The position numbers and the translations under genes are program-made. 5,794 nt of DNA from CAZIWJ01 sp964542855 (lineage in GTDB: Bacteria; Bacteroidota; Bacteroidia; Cytophagales; Cyclobacteriaceae). The stretch is taken from assembly GCA_964542855.1 (NCBI GenBank), contig CAZIWJ010000227.1, positions 1 through 5,794 on the forward strand, given 5' to 3'. Below the pieces are notes generated by a model, which searched no databases, had not been told where the DNA came from, and saw only the letters and a program-made list of their open reading frames with translations. The first letter of the stretch is position 1. The number at the start of each line of letters is the position of its first letter. Positions 1 through 5,794 of the stretch are shown piece after piece.

Positions 1-35
1 TCCCTACTTGTGAGTAATTTAACAAAAACCTATTG

Positions 36-51
36 AATAATCGGTATTATT
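36..51. repeat. short AT-rich inverted repeat in leader
   Basis: AATAAT (36-41) and ATTATT (46-51) are perfect inverted arms around a CGGT loop, and TTAAG follows. The repeat lies about 20 bp upstream of the candidate -33 element of the mutase gene. It could be a regulator-binding palindrome or a weak terminator of a gene left of the window. With AT pairs only in a 6-bp stem, chance is a real alternative. Confidence 0.2.
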
Positions 52-70
52 TTAAGACTCTCGCAAAAAG

Positions 71-101
71 TTAGCATGTTAAAGAAAAACATTCAATTTT
101 G
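71..101 (+). promoter_or_regulatory. candidate Bacteroidota-type promoter for icmF
   Basis: CAATTTTG (94-101) matches five of the six fixed positions of the Bacteroidota -7 element TAnnTTTG. TTAG (71-74) lies exactly 19 bp upstream and matches three of four positions of the -33 element TTTG. Transcription would start near 105-110, giving a leader of about 40-45 nt. No other TTTG occurs in the leader. That the promoter is real is inferred from motif fit and position only. Confidence 0.35.
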
Positions 102-150
102 GTATTCTCGTTTAGGTTTAGTAGGTAAGTAGATAACCCTAAAAATTCAT

Positions 151-3100
151 ATGCAACAAGTAGCGCCGTACAAAACCACCAATAAAATTCGTGTTCTAAC
201 CGCTGGCTCTCTATTCGATGGCCACGATGCCGCCATTAACATCATGCGCCGTATTATTCAGAAGTCCGGAGCGGAAGTTATTCACCTGGGTCATAACCGC
301 CCGGTTCACGAAATTGTAAACGCAGCCATTCAGGAAGACGTGCAGGCTATTGCCATTACTTCTTACCAGGGCGGTCATAACGAGTTTTTTAAGTACGTGT
401 ACGATCTGCTGCACGAAAAAGGCGCTGGCCACATTAAAATTTTTGGTGGCGGCGGCGGCACAATTCTTCCCGAAGAAATTGAGGAACTGCACAAATACGG
501 CATCAACCGCGTGTATTCACCCGATGACGGACGTAAATTAGGTCTGCAGGGCATGATTAATGAACTGCTGGAACAAAGCGATTTCCCAATCGGTAACCAG
601 TTGAACGGACAACTGAAAAAGCTGGCAGCTAAAGACCAGCCGGCCATTGCCCGTTTAATTACCGCAGCCGAAAACTACGAAGAAGAAAATGGCGACTGGC
701 TCGATAACATAAAGCATGAAGCCCGAGAATTAGCTACCCCCATCTTGGGAATTACCGGAACCGGCGGGGCCGGGAAATCGAGCCTGGTCGATGAACTAAT
801 ACTGCGCTACCTGAATTCATTCCCCGAAAAAACTATTGGCATCATCTCGGTCGATCCTTCTAAGCGCCGCACCGGCGGGGCCCTGCTGGGCGACCGGATC
901 CGGATGAATTCCATTGCCAGCGAACGGGTGTTTATGCGTTCGCTGGCTACCCGCCAGTATAACCTGGCCCTGAGCCGCCATATCGATAGTGCCCTGGCCA
1001 TACTAAAGCACGCTGGTTACGACCTTATTATCCTGGAAACCTCAGGCATTGGGCAGTCGGATTCAGAAATCATTGATCACGCCGACTTTTCGGTATACGT
1101 TATGACCCCAGAATTCGGGGCTGCTTCCCAGCTGGAGAAAATTGATATGCTCGATTTCGCCGATATGATTGTGCTGAACAAATTCGATAAACGCGGCGCC
1201 CAGGATGCCTTACGCGATGTTCAGAAGCAATACCAGCGCAACCACGACCGCTGGGGCGAAGACCTGGAAACCATGCCAGTATTCGGTACTATTTCCTCGC
1301 AGTTTAATGACCCCGGCGTGAACACCTTCTTCAACGCCCTGGCAACCCGGTTATTCCCCGATGACTTTAAACAAAAACTTGCCGAAGGGGAAAGCCTGAA
1401 GCAGTATATTATACCTCCCGCCCGCGTGCGTTATTTGTCCGACATCTCCGATACCGTGCGCCACTACAACCAGGAAGTGGAAGAACAAAGCGAAATTGCC
1501 CGCACCCTCTTCGGCCTGCAGCGCAGTATCGATCACCTAAGCAGCGAGCAAAACAACCAGGTTATTATTGAGCAACTGGAAGAGAAGAAAAAAACACTGG
1601 AAACCAACCTGAGCAGGGAACACCTGGAAACTATTCAGCAGTGGGAAGAAAAGCGTAAAAAATACCTGGCCGATGAATTCAGCTACCAGGTGAGAAAAAA
1701 AACCATTACGGTTGAAAACTACGTAAAAACGCTTTCCCACAACCGAATTTCTAAGGTGACACTTCCCAGGTTCAAGGACTGGGGCGAAATCCTACGCTGG
1801 AGCAAGCAGGAAAACGTACCGGGAGAATTTCCCTACACCGCCGGGGTATTTCCCTTTAAGCGGAAGGGGGAAGACCCAACCCGGATGTTCGCCGGTGAAG
1901 GCGGGCCGGAACGAACCAACAAACGCTTCCACTACCTGAGTAAAGACCTACCGGCCAAACGCCTGTCTACCGCATTCGATTCGGTTACCCTGTACGGCGA
2001 AAATCCCGGCCACCGACCAGACATTTACGGTAAGGTGGGTAATTCCGGCGTAAACGTTTCTTCCCTGAACGATGCCAAAAAGCTGTATTCCGGCTTCGAT
2101 TTGTGCGACCCTTCCACTTCGGTATCGATGACTATTAATGGCCCGGCTGCAACCATTTGTGCGTTCTTTATGAACGCAGCTATAGACCAGCAGTGTGAAA
2201 AGTACATTAAAGAACACGCGCTGGAACACAAGGTAGAAGCCAAGCTGAAAGAAGTATACGACGATAACAACCTGCCCCGGCCGGTGTATTTGGGCAATTT
2301 ACCGGAAGGAAACGACGGGCTGGGATTAATGCTGTTGGGGTTAACCGGCGACCAGGTACTGGAACCCGATGTATACGGGCAAATAAAAGCCAAAGCCCTT
2401 TCGGCTGTAAGGGGAACCGTGCAGGCCGATATCCTGAAAGAGGACCAGGCTCAGAACACCTGTATATTTTCCACCGAGTTTTCACTAAAACTGATGGGTG
2501 ATGTGCAGGCGTATTTTATCGACCAAAGCGTTCATAACTTTTACTCGGTATCCATTTCCGGCTATCACATTGCCGAAGCCGGTGCCAACCCCATTACCCA
2601 ACTGGCTTTTACCCTGAGCAACGGGTTTACCTTCGTGGAGTATTACCTTTCCCGGGGTATGAACATCGATTCGTTTGCTCCCAACCTTTCGTTTTTCTTC
2701 TCGAATGGGGTAGACCCGGAATATGCCGTAATTGGCCGGGTGGCACGCAGAATCTGGGCCAAGGCCATGAAGAACCTTTACGGGGGTAGCGAACGGTCGC
2801 AGAAGCTGAAGTACCACATCCAGACTTCCGGAAGGTCGCTTCACGCCCAGGAAATTGATTTCAACGATATCCGCACCACTTTGCAGGCACTTTACGCCAT
2901 CTACGATAACTGTAATTCACTGCATACCAATGCTTACGATGAAGCTATTACTACCCCAACCGAACAAAGTGTACGCCGGGCTGTAGCCATTCAGTTAATC
3001 ATTAACCGGGAACTGGGGCTGGCCCAGAACGAAAACCCCATGCAGGGTTCTTTCATTATTGAAGAGCTGACCGACCTGGTAGAAGAAGCTGTTATGATGG

Positions 3101-3510
3101 AGTTCGACCGCATTACCGAGCGGGGCGGCGTGCTGGGAGCCATGGAAAATATGTACCAACGCAACAAAATACAGGAAGAAAGCATGCACTACGAAATGCT
3201 GAAGCATACCGGCGACATCCCGATTATCGGGGTAAATACTTATCTTTCTGCTGAAGGAAGCCCAACTGTAATTCCGGGCGAAGTGATCCGGGCTACGCCG
3301 GAAGAAAAAGAACGGCAAATCGAAAATCTAAATAACCTGCACCAGTTGCACCGCGACCAGGGTACGCAACAAATTGTTAAACTGAAAGAGGCTGCCCGTA
3401 ACAACGATAATCTATTTGCCCAGCTAATGGAAACTACTAAAGTGTGCTCACTGGGGCAAATTACCCATGCTTTATTTGAAGTTGGCGGGCAATACCGGCG
3501 CAGCATGTAA
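151..3510 (+). CDS. icmF: fused isobutyryl-CoA mutase with G-protein chaperone domain (IcmF)
   Basis: Cytosolic adenosylcobalamin-dependent mutase that interconverts isobutyryl-CoA and n-butyryl-CoA. Family members can also act on isovaleryl-/pivalyl-CoA. Domains in order: B12-binding Rossmann domain (about 12-140) with DGHDAA at 23-28, whose His25 is the expected lower cobalt ligand, and a Gly run at 99-103; a MeaB/ArgK-type GTPase (about 195-400) with P-loop GTGGAGKS at 203-210, SVDPS at 233-237, ETSGIGQ at 296-302 and NKFD at 343-346; a charged helical linker (about 405-545); then the mutase TIM-barrel half to the C-terminus. In the active site, Phe567 and Gln768 replace the Tyr and Arg that methylmalonyl-CoA mutase uses for the substrate carboxylate, and catalytic His806 is in GYHIAEAGA. 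The length (1119 aa) is normal for the fusion. The frame has a stop (TAG) at 130-132, so ATG 151 is the first possible ATG; the leader before it is A-rich with no Shine-Dalgarno. No frameshift or lost motif is seen. The acyl-CoA synthetase follows 92 bp downstream on the same strand. Confidence 0.95.
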   Translation: MQQVAPYKTTNKIRVLTAGSLFDGHDAAINIMRRIIQKSGAEVIHLGHNRPVHEIVNAAIQEDVQAIAITSYQGGHNEFFKYVYDLLHEKGAGHIKIFGGGGGTILPEEIEELHKYGINRVYSPDDGRKLGLQGMINELLEQSDFPIGNQLNGQLKKLAAKDQPAIARLITAAENYEEENGDWLDNIKHEARELATPILGITGTGGAGKSSLVDELILRYLNSFPEKTIGIISVDPSKRRTGGALLGDRIRMNSIASERVFMRSLATRQYNLALSRHIDSALAILKHAGYDLIILETSGIGQSDSEIIDHADFSVYVMTPEFGAASQLEKIDMLDFADMIVLNKFDKRGAQDALRDVQKQYQRNHDRWGEDLETMPVFGTISSQFNDPGVNTFFNALATRLFPDDFKQKLAEGESLKQYIIPPARVRYLSDISDTVRHYNQEVEEQSEIARTLFGLQRSIDHLSSEQNNQVIIEQLEEKKKTLETNLSREHLETIQQWEEKRKKYLADEFSYQVRKKTITVENYVKTLSHNRISKVTLPRFKDWGEILRWSKQENVPGEFPYTAGVFPFKRKGEDPTRMFAGEGGPERTNKRFHYLSKDLPAKRLSTAFDSVTLYGENPGHRPDIYGKVGNSGVNVSSLNDAKKLYSGFDLCDPSTSVSMTINGPAATICAFFMNAAIDQQCEKYIKEHALEHKVEAKLKEVYDDNNLPRPVYLGNLPEGNDGLGLMLLGLTGDQVLEPDVYGQIKAKALSAVRGTVQADILKEDQAQNTCIFSTEFSLKLMGDVQAYFIDQSVHNFYSVSISGYHIAEAGANPITQLAFTLSNGFTFVEYYLSRGMNIDSFAPNLSFFFSNGVDPEYAVIGRVARRIWAKAMKNLYGGSERSQKLKYHIQTSGRSLHAQEIDFNDIRTTLQALYAIYDNCNSLHTNAYDEAITTPTEQSVRRAVAIQLIINRELGLAQNENPMQGSFIIEELTDLVEEAVMMEFDRITERGGVLGAMENMYQRNKIQEESMHYEMLKHTGDIPIIGVNTYLSAEGSPTVIPGEVIRATPEEKERQIENLNNLHQLHRDQGTQQIVKLKEAARNNDNLFAQLMETTKVCSLGQITHALFEVGGQYRRSM

Positions 3511-3602
3511 CTTAAATACCCGTTCAGGTTAATTCTTGTTCGTACAGGTATAGATAAAAAAATTAATACTGTTATATTCAGGTAATTACATCACCAAACA
3601 AC
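3511..3602 (+). other. mutase-synthetase spacer with CAGGT repeats
   Basis: This 92-bp AT-rich spacer shows no stem-loop followed by a T-tract, so read-through from icmF is plausible. No good TAnnTTTG element was found for an internal promoter. It holds two near-identical direct repeats, TTCAGGTTAATT (3523-3534) and TTCAGGTAATTA (3577-3588), and a third CAGGT core at 3545. Whether these bind a regulator is unknown. The spacer is long for a tightly coupled operon, so separate initiation is not excluded. Confidence 0.4.
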
Positions 3603-5306
3603 ATGCCTATGAATATGCAGGATTATTTCTCGCAAATCCGATCTGATATTGCCGAAGAGAAATTCGGCCACCTCGGCGATTACCCGATAAACAAACCGGA
3701 ATATTTTAATTGGGTGGCCGACATTTTCGAGCCCCTGAACGTTGACTGTTTTGGCAACAGCAAAGCCCTGATCTGGAAAAGCGACAACAAGGAAGAACAA
3801 TTTACTTACCAGCAAATTAACAACAAGGCTAACCAGTTGCTCAATTTTCTGCGCAAAAACGGGGTAGACAAGGGCGACCGATTTTATACCCAGCTACCGC
3901 TGGTCCCGGCCAACTGGATCAGTTACCTGGCAGCCATTAAAGGAGGCTTTATCCTTATTCCTGCGGCCACTACCCTGGCCGTACGCGACATCGCTTACCG
4001 CTTTGAGAATCTGTTTCCGCAAGTTGTTATTGCCGATGAGGAAAATGCAGCAAAAATAGACGAGGCCGCAGCACAGTTTAAACAGTCTGTTAAAGTCAGG
4101 ATTATTACCGATGGGGAGCGAGAAGGCTGGCTCCCTCTCTCGGTGATTGACGAGCAGCCGGTGCAGGCACCGGCTGCTGAAACCCGTTCGGATGATCCCC
4201 TCTTTTACTTTTTCACTTCCGGTACCACCGACCTGCCCAAAGTGGTGGTGCATACCCACTTTACCTACCCGTTTGGGCACCTGAGTACGGCTGCCTGGGT
4301 GGGGTTGCGACAGGGCGATATGCATTACAATATTTCAGCCCCGGGCTGGGCCAAGTTTGCCTGGAGCAGTTTCTTCGCCCCCTGGAACGTAGGGGCGACA
4401 ATTTTTGCCAACCAGGTAAGTAAGTTCGATGCCCACGAACAACTGCAAACCATGGAACAGTATGGCATCTCCACTTTCTGCGCCCCTCCTACTGTGCTAC
4501 GGATGCTGATTCAGCAGGACTTGTCGGCTTATAACCTTCAGTTTCGCCAGTGTGTGGCCGCCGGGGAACCCCTGAACCCCGATGTAATAGAGAAGTGGAA
4601 GGCCGGAACCGGCACCTTAATCCGCGATGGCTACGGGCAAACCGAAACCACCTGCCTGGCCGCCAACATGCCCTACACCCCGTTGAAGTACGGCTCAATG
4701 GGTAAGCCTACTTTTCTTTACAACCTGGTGATTGCCGATGACGAAGGAAACGAGCAACCCCCGCTGGAAGAAGGGCATATTTGCGTAAAGCAGGAAAACG
4801 GGAAGCCTAGCGGCGTGTTCCTCGATTACCTGGGCGATACCGAACGCAGGGCCCGGGCGTTTAAACATGGTTTATATTATACCGGCGATAAAGCTTACCG
4901 GGATGAAGAGGGTTACATCTGGTTCGTGGGCAGAAATGACGATGTTATCAAAGCCTCCGATTACCGGGTTGGGCCTTTTGAGGTAGAAAGTGTAATGGTA
5001 GAACACGAAGCAGTGGTTGAAGCTGCTGTGGTGGGCAGTCCGCACGAACTGAGAGGGTATGCCATTAAAGCGTTCCTGGTGCTGAAAAGTGGCCGCGAAC
5101 CGGATGAGCAACTAGCCGGCAGCCTGTTCGAGTTTGCCGAAAATAACCTGGCAAAATATAAAATACCCCGTATTATTGAGTTTGTTACTGAATTGCCCAA
5201 AACTATCAGCGGAAAAATCCGCCGGGTTGAATTAAGAGGGAAGGAAGCCGAAGAAAAAATGAATAAAGTTGAAAAACCGGCTGAGTTCTTTCACGAGAAG
5301 TACTAA
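3603..5306 (+). CDS. AMP-forming acyl-CoA synthetase, short/medium-chain (ACSM-like)
   Basis: ANL-superfamily ligase that activates a free carboxylic acid with ATP and CoA, via an acyl-adenylate, in the cytosol. Motifs: P-loop (A3) TSGTTDLPK at 205-213, A5 GYGQTETT at 343-350, A7 YYTGD at 425-429 (Asp429 binds ribose), A8 hinge GRNDD at 443-447 followed by the SDYRVGPFEVES block at 452-463, and A10 PKTISGK at 532-538 with catalytic Lys538. The DYRVGPFEVES block and the APGWAKFAWSSFFAPW segment (246-261) resemble bacterial acetate/butyrate/medium-chain ligases (ACSM type). Long-chain FadD and NRPS adenylation domains fit less well. The 567 aa are full length. Asp210 replaces the usual Gly of the P-loop motif. 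Met codons at residues 1, 3 and 5 (3603, 3609, 3615) are all possible starts, none has a Shine-Dalgarno sequence, and an in-frame stop lies at 3564. The chain-length preference cannot be read from the sequence. The neighbouring mutase suggests butyrate, isobutyrate or another C4-C5 branched acid. Confidence 0.9.
   Translation: MPMNMQDYFSQIRSDIAEEKFGHLGDYPINKPEYFNWVADIFEPLNVDCFGNSKALIWKSDNKEEQFTYQQINNKANQLLNFLRKNGVDKGDRFYTQLPLVPANWISYLAAIKGGFILIPAATTLAVRDIAYRFENLFPQVVIADEENAAKIDEAAAQFKQSVKVRIITDGEREGWLPLSVIDEQPVQAPAAETRSDDPLFYFFTSGTTDLPKVVVHTHFTYPFGHLSTAAWVGLRQGDMHYNISAPGWAKFAWSSFFAPWNVGATIFANQVSKFDAHEQLQTMEQYGISTFCAPPTVLRMLIQQDLSAYNLQFRQCVAAGEPLNPDVIEKWKAGTGTLIRDGYGQTETTCLAANMPYTPLKYGSMGKPTFLYNLVIADDEGNEQPPLEEGHICVKQENGKPSGVFLDYLGDTERRARAFKHGLYYTGDKAYRDEEGYIWFVGRNDDVIKASDYRVGPFEVESVMVEHEAVVEAAVVGSPHELRGYAIKAFLVLKSGREPDEQLAGSLFEFAENNLAKYKIPRIIEFVTELPKTISGKIRRVELRGKEAEEKMNKVEKPAEFFHEKY
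4153..4178. repeat. perfect GC-rich palindrome inside synthetase gene
   Basis: AGCAGCCGGTGC (4153-4164) and GCACCGGCTGCT (4167-4178) are perfect 12-bp inverted arms separated only by AG. They encode roughly residues 184-192 (EQPVQAPAA), in a low-complexity stretch before the P-loop. In mRNA this would form a strong hairpin. No T-tract follows, so it is not an intrinsic terminator. No second copy was noticed in the window. Confidence 0.7.
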
Positions 5307-5336
5307 AAAAATAGCGCGTATGTATGATACGCGCTA
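5305..5336 (-). terminator. intrinsic terminator of the leftward gene
   Basis: TAGCGCGTAT (5312-5321) and ATACGCGCTA (5327-5336) form a perfect 10-bp stem with a 5-nt loop. Seven A residues (5305-5311) flank the left side, so the leftward transcript reads stem-loop then U7, a canonical Rho-independent terminator 57 nt past the stop of the 5393-5794 gene. Rightward, the stem is followed by CAACAAACCCC with no T-tract, so for the synthetase mRNA it is at best a 3'-end-protecting hairpin. The A-tract includes the last two bases of the synthetase stop codon. Confidence 0.8.
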
Positions 5337-5358
5337 CAACAAACCCCTGGTTGTGTCT

Positions 5359-5401
5359 GCTGATTAGTCTTCAGATTATATTTCCCTGTTAATTAATCAG
5401 C
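5359..5401. repeat. 8-bp inverted repeat across the leftward gene's stop
   Basis: GCTGATTA (5359-5366) and TAATCAGC (5394-5401) are perfect inverted arms around a 27-nt AT-rich loop. The right arm covers most of the stop codon and the final codons of the leftward gene. It could fold upstream of the terminator in that gene's 3' UTR. With a long loop and mixed composition, chance occurrence is possible. Confidence 0.3.
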
Positions 5402-5794
5402 CAGCGCCTCTGAAACGCTGTTTCGGTACTGAATGTCCAGTTTATCGAAACTGAATTCAGGGTATTTTTTTAAAATATTCTGTCGGCCGGCCTTCACACT
5501 GTTTTTAAAGAAATCGCTGTTGGGCAGAATTTTACGGTGATGCTTCAACCCTTTAGAAAACATATTTTCTTTCCAGTGAACGTGGTACCATTCCATCGAT
5601 TCCTGATCGAAAACACTCAACGCGCTCTTGTCGAAAACTAATTTGCTCACCCGGTTTCCAGTAATGTGCGGCTCTAAAGATGTGAAAGTATCTTTGAATA
5701 CATCTTTTGGGATGTACGATTTAAGGGTGTTGACCACGATTGCAGATTCATCCTTAAATAGCACTACTTCCAGGAAGTTGTTTTTAATTAACGT
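5393..5794 (-). CDS. small protein, possible SpoIIAA/STAS-like fold (5' end outside window)
   Basis: The frame is open from the window edge to a TAA at 5393-5395, giving 133 visible residues. A GTG at 5762-5764 is an available start, but ten open codons precede it (TLIKNNFLEV), which continue the first beta-strand pattern, so the true start is probably outside the window. The pattern is a strand pair at the N-terminus, a hydrophobic strand KLVFDKS, a helix with EWYHVHW, a basic stretch KGLKHHRKILPN, and a C-terminal SVSEALAD resembling the 'eeAl' ending of small Bacteroidota SpoIIAA/STAS-SEC14-like proteins. That assignment is by general resemblance only. No signal peptide, membrane segment or catalytic motif is seen. 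It is convergent to the synthetase, more AT-rich than the two large genes, and ends at its own terminator, so it is unlikely to share their regulation. Confidence 0.6.
   Translation of the reverse strand, partial: TLIKNNFLEVVLFKDESAIVVNTLKSYIPKDVFKDTFTSLEPHITGNRVSKLVFDKSALSVFDQESMEWYHVHWKENMFSKGLKHHRKILPNSDFFKNSVKAGRQNILKKYPEFSFDKLDIQYRNSVSEALAD

Noticed and set aside
1..150. Cobalamin riboswitch upstream of the B12-dependent mutase
   Set aside because: A B12 enzyme might be expected to have one, but no B12-box-like sequence or multi-stem structure is visible, and 150 bp is short for the element. B12-using enzymes are often not riboswitch-controlled.
440..462. GGC-rich repeat run in the mutase gene
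   Set aside because: It encodes the glycine run of the B12-binding domain, a conserved family feature, so it is not a separate repeat element.
2025..2844. Long reverse-strand open frames opposite the mutase (up to 122 codons)
   Set aside because: They lie wholly within the well-conserved mutase domain, have low-complexity or biased compositions and match no recognised motifs. They are antisense shadows.
3894..4325. Reverse-strand 143-codon open frame opposite the synthetase
   Set aside because: It covers the P-loop region of a clearly real gene, has no recognisable domain and is composed as expected for an antisense frame of that gene.
4600..4616. GGCCGGAACCGGC inverted repeat in the synthetase gene, and similar ACCGGAACCGG in the mutase gene
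   Set aside because: The arms are only 5 bp and arise from common codons (GCC, GGA, ACC, GGC) for small residues; no larger structure extends them.
5336..5354. ACAAC...GTTGT stem as a rightward terminator for the synthetase
   Set aside because: It has only 5 bp and a 9-nt loop, and no T-tract follows; too weak to call.
5485..5492. GGCCGGCC 8-bp palindrome
   Set aside because: A single isolated palindrome within a coding region with no partner repeat or context suggesting function.

Overview
The window looks like part of a Bacteroidota chromosome. The evidence for this is indirect. The first gene has a sequence upstream that resembles the Bacteroidota promoter (TTTG ... TAnnTTTG). The start codons lack a Shine-Dalgarno sequence and follow A-rich leaders. 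The protein sequences read like Bacteroidota members of their families. The two large genes are moderately GC-rich, and the spacers are AT-rich.

From left to right: a 150-bp AT-rich leader with a candidate promoter; a 1119-residue fused coenzyme-B12-dependent acyl-CoA mutase (IcmF, isobutyryl-CoA mutase with built-in G-protein chaperone) at 151-3510 (+); a 92-bp spacer with no visible terminator; a 567-residue AMP-forming acyl-CoA synthetase of the medium/short-chain type at 3603-5306 (+); an 86-bp convergent spacer holding a clear intrinsic terminator that reads leftward; and a small protein gene at 5393-5794 (-), cut off at its 5' end by the window edge, with a possible SpoIIAA/STAS-like fold.

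The two large genes point in the same direction and make biochemical sense together. The synthetase would activate a short or branched free acid (butyrate, isobutyrate, perhaps isovalerate or pivalate) to its CoA thioester. IcmF would then rearrange the carbon skeleton (isobutyryl-CoA to n-butyryl-CoA, or isovaleryl-CoA to pivalyl-CoA), linking branched acids to beta-oxidation. The mutase has Phe567 and Gln768 where methylmalonyl-CoA mutase has Tyr and Arg, which supports a non-carboxylated acyl-CoA substrate.

No mobile element, CRISPR array, RNA gene or clearly new system is visible. The points most worth checking are the mutase-ligase pairing, an Asp replacing a motif glycine in the synthetase P-loop, a perfect 12-bp-arm palindrome inside the synthetase gene, and the one-directional terminator that overlaps the synthetase stop codon.
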